This document shows, one piece after another, positions 57,421 through 64,000 of a stretch of DNA of 64,000 bases (its first letter is position 1; each line of letters opens with the position of its first letter). Under the pieces are notes generated by a model, which was given only the letters and a program-made list of their open reading frames with translations, was not told the DNA's origin and did no database searches. Origin of the DNA: Pycnococcus provasolii (lineage: Eukaryota > Chlorophyta > Pseudoscourfieldiophyceae > Pseudoscourfieldiales). A program made the translations under genes and the position numbers. The DNA lies in assembly GCA_049487715.1 (NCBI GenBank), contig CP150556.1, forward strand, positions 1-64,000, read 5' to 3'.

Positions 57421-58147
57421 CCGAGGCTATGCGCGGATTCCGCGGAGCGATCATGCTGTAGACTATCGTGTTGGTAGTATCCTATTCGGGTGATCGGGTC
57501 GTTCCGGTCAACAAGGGCGAGACTTCGAGAGCATCGACGGAGGGATTCGTCACTCGTACTAACCACGTAAACTTACTGTACCAGGTGGTTGACACCACGT
57601 TGAGCCTCTCTCGCTTGTTGTCAACGTTGTCCACCTACGTTGTGCTCGTTGTCAACTTGACGTCACAAATGTGTGAGTCAGCGTGGTGAGAACGGAGAAG
57701 GGAAGGAAGCTCCCCATTCCACAACGGCGCCCTTTACCTTTACAGTACTGTAACTGATCGAGGTGCTTCTTCTTTGACGTCCTTCTTGCGTTGCTTTGAT
57801 GAATGATGGGGTGCGACGCGTTTGGCTCATCCCTCCCTTCATAAGTACTGTACCGTCCTTGCTTCCCTTGAGGAAAGGAGGACAAGCCAGCTTCCAAGGG
57901 TTCGTTCGTTCGTTCCGGAGACAAGTGAGGCTCGTTCCACCCATGTACATGCGTGGATCCCTAGTACTACCCTAACCACTCTGGACAACCATACCACTGC
58001 GTTCCAAGGGAGCTCCTCCTCCTCCCTCGAGAAGTTCTGCGTTCTCCGAAGAGGTTTCGTAGGGTAGGGGACACCTCCCGCATTCCTCGACGGACCTTAG
58101 ACTAGGGTATCCTGGGACCCGCTCGTGGAAAGTTTGGTCGAGACAGC

Positions 58148-58293
58148 GGGGAGGGGTGAAGCCAAGAAACACCCTACGGGGAAAATAGGTCCAGAGGGAG
58201 AATTCACTCTCCGACCAGTTCCCCCGACCCAAGTTAGATAATTTCACTCTTTGGGACCACCCCGTAGGGTGTTTCTTGGCTTCCCCCCTCCCC
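58148..58293. repeat. Long foldback: 34-bp inverted repeat with 78-bp loop
   Basis: Arms 58148-58181 and 58260-58293 are reverse complements with 33 of 34 matches; the core is GAAGCCAAGAAACACC. Weaker complementarity (CCTGGGACCCGCT against CCTGGCACCCGCT) continues outside the arms. It could be a miRNA-type hairpin, a fold-back transposon remnant or a snapback duplication. No target site duplication was identified. Confidence 0.85.
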
Positions 58294-58609
58294 GACCAAG
58301 CTCCCACTAACCTTAGACTAGCGGGTGCCAGGATGATGGTCCCTCTAGGGAGACTGGTGAAGGCGGGCCTCATCCCGATCCCAACACACACATCTTCACC
58401 TTCACCTTCACCTTCATCTTCATCCTCATCCTCACCTTCACCGGCTGTTTCTTAAGGAACAAACCGTCGGCCTCGGCATCTCTCAAGAGCTCCTCTCTCT
58501 TCTCTGTCGAGAGATCCCCTTCTTGATACTCTCCTCTTGATACTCTACGATACATTGTAAGTGGGCGTTTCTTTCCGCTTGTTGGATACAGCTTTTGGCA
58601 TAATGGCTC

Positions 58610-60019
58610 ATGCACGGTGTTTATGCAGAAACACGTGCGCTTACGTGTGTGGCCCTACCCTCGGGTGGTTCCCGCCGTTTGTTAGGCCTTAGGGGTATCC
58701 CCCTCCTGCTCCTTCTGTCTTATTTCGTACTAGCTTGCTTTGCTCCGTCAGTTCAGGGAGTTGGGGCGTCGTCGTTGGAAGATGACTCAGCGGGTTCAAG
58801 TTCGTTCGTGTCAGCGCTGTCGGAACTCGACGACAGGATCAAACAAGTCTCTCGTGAGTTTGAACAAATACAAGCAGGTGGCAACGGCCAAAACGACGAC
58901 AACGGTAAGGGGGGCGCAGACGACGTTGCAAAACAAGACGAACTCGACGATGGCGAGGATGCTGAACTCGTCAAGCACAGAGAACGCGCGAAACACGTAG
59001 CAAGCACGTTCGACGACCACACGCGCTCAGTCAAGGAAACGCTGTCGCTCGCAACAAACAGCCTGCAAAAGGCGGACAAGTGGAAGTCAAGGACGCTCAC
59101 AAACCTCAAGGAAAACCCGGAGCCGATGAGAGCGAGCCGCGTCGCGATCACGAACCTCAAGGACATACAGGAGATGGCGCCGGGGTACTACGGAGAGCAG
59201 GGCGGGAAGGGAAGCGCAAAACCAAGTGGCGTCGCGCCGAGGCCCAAGGTGGACTGGTACATCGGCTGCCCCGTGTCGCGACCTAAACTCAAGCCGCTTG
59301 GGAAAAGCGAACGCGAGCACTCCACCAAGATTCTTGGTAGCTCGCCCACACTCGCCTCGCCGTTCAGGTACGCCACCTACTTCTGCGACATTCTTCCCGA
59401 GCCGCTGTACGAAGATATCAACAAGTACTGGCCGCCGGATAACGTCATGGACAACTTCGCGCAAAAGTCCAAGACGTGCAAGTCAACGGGCTGCCGCTTC
59501 TACGTGAGCGCGCTCGAGAAACTCGGCGGCAAGGAGCCGAAGGCGTTATCCAACTGGGAGAGCTGGCCGAAGGCGAAGGATGCGTGGACGCGCCTTCGAA
59601 ACGTCGTCTTCAGTCCCGAGTTTGAACGAGCGCTCTTCGCGAAGCTCCAGGTGCGTAAACCCGTGAGGCGCCGCGAAATTCGCGTCTTCACAGACCGCAG
59701 CGGGTGGTCGAATGGGCGCGTTCACTCCGACCGCGACGCGAAGAAGGTGGCGACCATGCAGCTGTACTTCCCCGAGACGAAGGACATCCAGTACGACTAC
59801 GGCACGTGCCTGCACACGACGAGCCAGTACAAGTCGGGCAAGCCGATCGCGGGCAACGCGAAGGAGAAGGAGAGCGCGTGCAACGCGAAGTTCAAGTTCA
59901 TCCGCAACAGCGGGTACAGCTTCCGGCCGGGCACGAACAGCTGGCACAGCGCGCCGAACGGGAACATCCGGCACTGGAAGGAGTACAACCGGTACACGAT
60001 ACTGATCAACTGGTACTAA
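58610..60019 (+). CDS. Secreted/type II 2OG-Fe(II) oxygenase-like protein
   Basis: 469 aa, ATG at 58610. A signal anchor (GIPLLLLLSYFVLACFAPSVQG) is followed by an acidic coiled-coil stalk (FVSALSELDDRIKQVSREFEQI). The C-terminal half has DWYIGCPVS, SPFRYATYFCDILPEPLYEDI and a double-stranded beta-helix end. Iron ligands are the HxD in GRVHSDRDAKK (His372, Asp374) and the distal His in NSWHSAPN (His446). The 2-oxoglutarate Arg is in NRYTILINW. The family includes prolyl/phage-type dioxygenases that hydroxylate proteins or sugars. Substrate unknown. Convergent with the coiled-coil gene, 35 bp apart. Confidence 0.72.
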   Translation: MHGVYAETRALTCVALPSGGSRRLLGLRGIPLLLLLSYFVLACFAPSVQGVGASSLEDDSAGSSSFVSALSELDDRIKQVSREFEQIQAGGNGQNDDNGKGGADDVAKQDELDDGEDAELVKHRERAKHVASTFDDHTRSVKETLSLATNSLQKADKWKSRTLTNLKENPEPMRASRVAITNLKDIQEMAPGYYGEQGGKGSAKPSGVAPRPKVDWYIGCPVSRPKLKPLGKSEREHSTKILGSSPTLASPFRYATYFCDILPEPLYEDINKYWPPDNVMDNFAQKSKTCKSTGCRFYVSALEKLGGKEPKALSNWESWPKAKDAWTRLRNVVFSPEFERALFAKLQVRKPVRRREIRVFTDRSGWSNGRVHSDRDAKKVATMQLYFPETKDIQYDYGTCLHTTSQYKSGKPIAGNAKEKESACNAKFKFIRNSGYSFRPGTNSWHSAPNGNIRHWKEYNRYTILINWY

Positions 60020-60054
60020 TCTTAATTAGGGGATTAAATCGTCTTCTCTTTCAA

Positions 60055-61158
60055 TCACCTCCGCGTCTTCTCAATCGCGGCGTTGAGCGCCGCGCCGTCG
60101 CCCGTCTTGGCCGCGTCCATCTCCTCCTGCGCCGCGGCGCGCGCGCCTTCCTCGCCTTGGACCGTCTCCTTGCGATTCACGCCGCACACCTTGGCGCACG
60201 AAGGGAAGCTCGTTGCGGCGTAGTCGCAAATCTGGCAAAGCGCCGTCTCCAAGCTCACCTTCTCCTGCATGCAGCTTCCAGCCTGCTCCTGGAAGCTTTC
60301 GAGCTCGCCAGACACCTTTTGTGTTCGAGCGTCACGCTCCTTCACGGCGGTAGCGGCACCCGCGAGGCAGCTCTCCAGCTGGCTCTCGACACCCTTCTTG
60401 TCGCTCAGGCATGTGTCTCGATCCTGGATTGCGAGGTCGCGAGCGCGTATGGCTCGCTCTGCGGACGCGTCGTGCTTAAGGTTCTCGTTGTGAAGCTGCA
60501 GATCAAGCTCTCGTCGGCTCTCCTCCGCCTCGCGCAGGATCTTTGCGGTTGACGTCTTGACGGCCGTGTCCGTCTTCGCCTGGCACTCCACCTGAAGGTC
60601 GTCGCGCTCACGCTCAGCCTGCTCGCGACGTCGCTCCGCCTCCTCCACGCGTCGGTCGTTCGCCTTGTGGCTGTTGTGATGCTCATCCTCACACGTTCTC
60701 TGCGCTCGCTTCATGGCCACCTCCACGTCACCGCAGTGTCCGCACTTGGAGTCGCATCGCGTGAGCTCTGCCTGCACCTCCTCCAGCTGCCCCTTGAGGT
60801 CGACCACCGTATTTGCCGAAGCTCCCATGTTTTCCAGCTGCGCAGCTTGCTGCCGCGCGTCGTTGCACTTCGCCAGCTCGCGGCTTATTGTTTCCGCCTT
60901 GACGCTGTCGGATGAGCGCAGTATGGACAGTTTTGCGCGCTCTGCACGCACGGAGCCGTGCGAGTGGAAGATGATCCCGCCGATGAGAAGTCCAAGCAGT
61001 GCGCCCGCGACGAAGGGGTGCGTGGGCGTTTTGGTGCTTCGCAGCCCGAGCAGAGCGGAGATGTTGTTGACGAACTGCGCGATAGGCGACTCGTCGCCAC
61101 CCGATCGCCGGCCGGCTGACCGCGCGGCGGGTGCGCTGGAGCTTTCGACGTCGGGCAT
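60055..61158 (-). CDS. Single-pass membrane protein with long coiled coil
   Basis: 367 aa, ATG at 61158. A short N-terminal domain, one transmembrane helix at about 48-66 (PFVAGALLGLLIGGIIFHSHG), then about 250 residues of Glu/Arg/Lys/Gln-rich heptads with many dispersed cysteines (CDSKCGHCGD, CDYAATSFPSCAKVCG). The tail faces the other side of the membrane. No family is recognised; a tethering or scaffold role is possible but unproven. Confidence 0.65.
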   Translation of the reverse strand: MPDVESSSAPAARSAGRRSGGDESPIAQFVNNISALLGLRSTKTPTHPFVAGALLGLLIGGIIFHSHGSVRAERAKLSILRSSDSVKAETISRELAKCNDARQQAAQLENMGASANTVVDLKGQLEEVQAELTRCDSKCGHCGDVEVAMKRAQRTCEDEHHNSHKANDRRVEEAERRREQAERERDDLQVECQAKTDTAVKTSTAKILREAEESRRELDLQLHNENLKHDASAERAIRARDLAIQDRDTCLSDKKGVESQLESCLAGAATAVKERDARTQKVSGELESFQEQAGSCMQEKVSLETALCQICDYAATSFPSCAKVCGVNRKETVQGEEGARAAAQEEMDAAKTGDGAALNAAIEKTRR

Positions 61159-61929
61159 GGGTGGCGGGGGAGAGTGGGCCGCGTTGGGCTCTTGCGATCG
61201 CGCGGTGCCGGAGGGCGGAGGGTGAGGGGGGAGGGGGCGAGGGCGGGGAAGCGGAGTCCTTTACACCGGAACGAAAAGGTCGTATCTAGCATAAACCAAC
61301 GTGTTTTGTATGGACATGCAAGACGCAACCTTCATGAAATTCCCCCTGAATTTGACGCAGAGGCCTCCCATATCACAGGGATGTTCACACTTCACAGGGA
61401 GCTACTATGACTAGGACCATGAGGTGGTTCTACGACGGATCCCCTTATTCATCCATTGTGTGCCGTGATGGACTTTTCACTTAACTTGGTGACTTTTCAA
61501 CTGGTGCGTACATAATGCGCCTTGATGTCCTTCATAGCAACTTGAACCAACTTAATGAACGAGATTTATGTGTCACGCACCGAGCACGCGCCGAATGTGC
61601 AGCTCGTCAAAGAGTCGTTGCGTTGTCGAGGGAGGGAGGTGGTTGTCGAGTGCGAGGCTTGGTCTCTGAGTTTCACTGATTATGCTCAAGTACGCGTTCT
61701 TGTGCATTGTGTATATTCATCACCACACACAACACTTTAAATAAACCTCTCACTACTCAACGCGTGTGCACTGCTCAGCTCATCTAATGTTCGTGTGTGG
61801 AGAGGTTTTTTATAATATGTTTTTGGTCACATTACCCGCTTGCAAGGGTCGGTTACACCTCTAAGTCTAAAAGAACAAATTATAAAACCAAAACACAAAC
61901 GAAGCTTTCGGCGTGCTTAGTGCAGGTAC
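61159..61929. other. Gene-free interval
   Basis: 771 bp, AT-richer than its neighbours. No gene, tRNA or strong repeat is recognised. G/C-rich close to 61200-61240, the promoter side of the coiled-coil gene. Confidence 0.5.
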
Positions 61930-62342
61930 TTAGTGCGGGATGGTGTATCCCGCGAACACCGCGAGCACGGCAGCAACCGCAGGCGCAATGGCACCGACGT
62001 TGGCGCCCGACGACGAGCCCGAGGAAGAGCTGCCCTTGGGCTGCGTCTCCATGCCGCGCTCGACGACACCGCCGAACACGTTGCCGTTGATCTTCTTCAC
62101 CTCGGAGTTCTTGCTCCAGCGAGCGGCGTACTTCGGTCCGGGCTTGACGAAGATGCTCTCACCGAGCACACGCTCCTGGCCGAAGATGCCACCGGCACCT
62201 GCGACGCGCACATCGCTGTGTGTGCATGTTGAGTGTGTGACGTGTGAGTGTTCGTGAGTGTTGTGCGTGCACGTGCGTTAGGTTGTGCGTGCGCGACGTA
62301 CCGCTTGGTAGACTTGATAGAGACACGGGCGGCAGCGTTCAT
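61930..62342 (-). CDS. Small tail-anchored protein, copy A, one intron
   Basis: Exons 62302-62342 and 61930-62215; intron 62216-62301 (86 bp, GTACGT...ACAG), phase 2. The 108-aa product begins MNAAARVSIKSTKRDVRVAGAGG and aligns along its whole length with the two intronless copies to the right, which proves the splice. Conserved core: IFVKPGPKYAARW.KNSE.KKINGNVFGGVVERGMETQPKG, a variable Ser/Gly linker, and a C-terminal helix ending PAVAAVLAVFAGYTIPH. The short basic N-terminus could target plastid or mitochondrion. The family is unknown to me. It is divergent from copy B. Confidence 0.78.
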
Positions 62343-62789
62343 CTTGGTATGTTAGTTGTGTGTTGGTAGTGATGTGATGTGTGTGTTGATGAGTTGTAGA
62401 ATGATAGAGGTGATCTGCGAAAAGATAGAAAAGCGAGCCTCGCGGGGGTGGGTTGCTGGAGGTGCATCCGAGTGGTGTTATTCTGCGCTGGTGGCGGGGA
62501 GCGGGCAGGGCAACAAGGCGCATGGGGCAGCCAACGGAGGAGAGCACGCAGAGAACTTTTGGGCGCAAATCTCCCGTTGTGGAGGCCCGTCGAATACGGC
62601 TCGATTGGTCGACACCCACTCGCATGTCACAGCCCCGGCCCCCCGACTTTGCCCGGGGGATACCGCTTCCGAGCCAATAGAATCGATTGTGCTAATCGCG
62701 TCCCCGGCCCCCCTCCCCCAAATATCACGCACAGAGCGACGTCATTCTACCTTCTCTCACACACACACACACATTTTTCACACGCAAAC
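62343..62789. promoter_or_regulatory. Divergent promoter, copies A (-) and B (+) of the tail-anchored family
   Basis: 447 bp. The right 145 bp (from 62645) is also present, inverted, at the far right end of the window. A CA microsatellite lies just before the copy B start. Confidence 0.55.
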
Positions 62790-63098
62790 ATGAACGCTGC
62801 CGCACGTGTCTCTGTTAAGCCCGCCAAGCGCGACGTCCGCGTCGCAGGTGCCGGTGGCATCGGTGGCACCAAGCGCGAGATCGGAGACAGCATCTTCGTC
62901 AAGCCCGGACCGAAGTACGCCGCCCGCTGGGCGAAGAACTCCGAGACGAAGAAGATCAACGGCAACGTGTTCGGCGGCGTCGTCGAGCGCGGCATGGAGA
63001 CGCAGCCCAAGGGCAGCGAGGGCACCGACCTCACGAAGGTTGCGCCCGCGGTCGCGGCTGTGCTCGCCGTCTTCGTTGGCTACCAGATCCCGCACTAA
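62790..63098 (+). CDS. Small tail-anchored protein, copy B, intronless
   Basis: 102 aa, ATG at 62790. MNAAARVSVKPAKRDVRVAGAGGIGGTKREIGDSIF..., identical to copy C and clearly related to copy A, but with no intron and a shorter linker (GSEGTDLTK). It ends APAVAAVLAVFVGYQIPH, a membrane helix close to the C-terminus. TGTAA poly(A) signal at 63156-63160. Confidence 0.85.
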   Translation: MNAAARVSVKPAKRDVRVAGAGGIGGTKREIGDSIFVKPGPKYAARWAKNSETKKINGNVFGGVVERGMETQPKGSEGTDLTKVAPAVAAVLAVFVGYQIPH

Positions 63099-63546
63099 GG
63101 CGTTGGTCGCGTTGACGGTCGTCTGTCCACGGACGTCAAACCATTCTTTCCCTCCTGTAACGAAAGCCGCATTGGCGTTCTTGATAATCTCTTAAGAAGT
63201 AGTACGTGACTTGATTACTCATTTTCTCTTGATATCCGTGTCAAAAAACTCGTGAAGGGTTTCGTAAGCAACACAACAGGTCAGGTCTGACTTACAGAAC
63301 AGATTTGCGCCGTCTTACACGGTAAACGTCTAAACGTAAGGGACTCTTTACTTAATCACGCCGACATCACTTCTCTCGTCAGAGAGCTAAGGAAGCTGAT
63401 AAGGTAGTGCAGAACTTGGACAATATGTGCGTTCAAGAGTCGAACAGAAAACTTTCATAATAAAGAACGCCAATGCGGCTTTCGTTACAGGAGGGAAAGA
63501 ATGGTTTGACGTCCGTGGACAGACGACCGTCAACGCGACCAACGCC

Positions 63547-63855
63547 TTAGTGCGGGATCTGGTAGCCAACGAAGACGGCGAGCACAGCCGCGACCGCGGG
63601 CGCAACCTTCGTGAGGTCGGTGCCCTCGCTGCCCTTGGGCTGCGTCTCCATGCCGCGCTCGACGACGCCGCCGAACACGTTGCCGTTGATCTTCTTCGTC
63701 TCGGAGTTCTTCGCCCAGCGGGCGGCGTACTTCGGTCCGGGCTTGACGAAGATGCTGTCTCCGATCTCGCGCTTGGTGCCACCGATGCCACCGGCACCTG
63801 CGACGCGGACGTCGCGCTTGGCGGGCTTAACAGAGACACGTGCGGCAGCGTTCAT
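63547..63855 (-). CDS. Small tail-anchored protein, copy C, intronless
   Basis: 102 aa, ATG at 63855. Mirror image of copy B within the palindrome, with the same protein and the same flanks. Convergent with copy B; both 3' ends face the 280-bp spacer. Either a very recent duplication or copies kept identical by gene conversion. Confidence 0.85.
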   Translation of the reverse strand: MNAAARVSVKPAKRDVRVAGAGGIGGTKREIGDSIFVKPGPKYAARWAKNSETKKINGNVFGGVVERGMETQPKGSEGTDLTKVAPAVAAVLAVFVGYQIPH

Positions 63856-64000
63856 GTTTGCGTGTGAAAAATGTGTGTGTGTGTGTGAGAGAAGGTAGAA
63901 TGACGTCGCTCTGTGCGTGATATTTGGGGGAGGGGGGCCGGGGACGCGATTCGCACAATCGATTCTATTGGCTCGGAAGCGGTATCCCCCGGGCAAAGTC

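Larger units (their letters stand above)
57092..58609. other. Gene-poor region
   Basis: 1.5 kb with no convincing gene. It contains a (CACTCA)-type run near 57190, GACCAC repeats (57374-57420), a long foldback repeat (58148-58293), a TTCACC/TTCATC repeat tract (58388-58440) and several TACTGTAC-like pieces. Open frames in this region are short and compositionally odd. Confidence 0.6.
62645..64000. repeat. Large near-perfect palindrome, arms at least 538 bp
   Basis: 62645-63182 and 63463-64000 are reverse complements (position x pairs with 126645 minus x) without indels. One mismatch was found (62693 against 63952). The 280-bp spacer 63183-63462 is unique and holds no gene. Each arm carries promoter, whole coding sequence and 3' end of the same gene. 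The right arm runs off the window, so its full length is unknown. Confidence 0.92.

Noticed and set aside
57972-58391. 139-aa minus-strand frame in the gene-poor stretch
   Set aside because: It runs through both arms of the foldback repeat, has no domain-like pattern and no hydrophobic core. Chance open frame.
1-64000. CRISPR arrays, prophage, insertion sequences, rRNA or tRNA genes
   Set aside because: None was seen: no regularly spaced repeats, no integrase or transposase frames, and no cloverleaf found in the gaps. A tRNAscan/Rfam run would be decisive.

Overview
The window is the left end of a eukaryotic nuclear chromosome, almost certainly from a small chlorophyte green alga. It opens on a TTAGGG-type telomere (CCCTAA on this strand). 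The genes that follow are typical of a cell with a green plastid: a Psb27-type lumen protein, a plastid SecA, LQY1-like and Toc34-like proteins, a plastid Trm112/methyltransferase protein and phosphoglucan water dikinase. Many genes carry TGTAA just after the stop codon, the chlorophyte poly(A) signal. Genes are tightly packed on both strands, GC-rich and mostly intronless. Four short GT-AG introns (86-136 bp) could be worked out by reading. The species cannot be named from the sequence; a prasinophyte-grade picoalga is a reasonable guess.

Layout. 1-1777: telomere, degenerate interstitial telomere repeats, a broken RING-finger fragment and two hairpin repeats. 1778-12344: Tim17/22/23-like protein, Psb27 and SecA (divergent), a hydroxyacid dehydrogenase-aldolase fusion, a betaine-type methyltransferase and a branched-chain aminotransferase. 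12523-24524: M14 metallocarboxypeptidase, plastid methyltransferase, Fused-type kinase, JmjC ribosomal oxygenase, glycosyltransferase 2, and the intron-split proteasome chaperone PSMG3. 24657-32428: Mug/TDG-type DNA glycosylase, YlxR protein, an unknown mitochondrial-type protein, SNRNP27, Ran, a P-domain secreted protein and a spliced protein of unknown function. 32940-36964: an Rdx-family selenoprotein with an in-frame TGA and a SECIS-like element, LQY1 and Toc34 (divergent), and a basic Lys/Ala/Pro-rich protein. 37262-51988: nicastrin, HUS1, a PA14 protein with a polyproline tail, a GT29 sialyltransferase-like protein, cardiolipin synthase, PWD and an Hsp70 ATPase-domain protein. 52386-57091: one giant spliced gene combining IQ motifs, EF-hands, SEL1 repeats, a transmembrane segment and LysM. 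57092-64000: a gene-poor stretch with a foldback repeat, a secreted 2OG-Fe(II) oxygenase, a coiled-coil membrane protein, and three copies of a small tail-anchored protein. Two of these copies lie in a near-perfect palindrome that runs off the window.

How the genes fit together. There are no operons; neighbours are mostly divergent or convergent. Several divergent pairs share a promoter and a theme, notably Psb27/SecA and LQY1/Toc34 (plastid biogenesis). A recurring AAACCCCGAA or AACCCCTAAC element sits in at least thirteen promoter regions and was not seen between the convergent pairs. The most notable findings are the selenoprotein, the IQ/EF/SEL1/LysM protein, the dehydrogenase-aldolase fusion, the promoter element and the palindrome.
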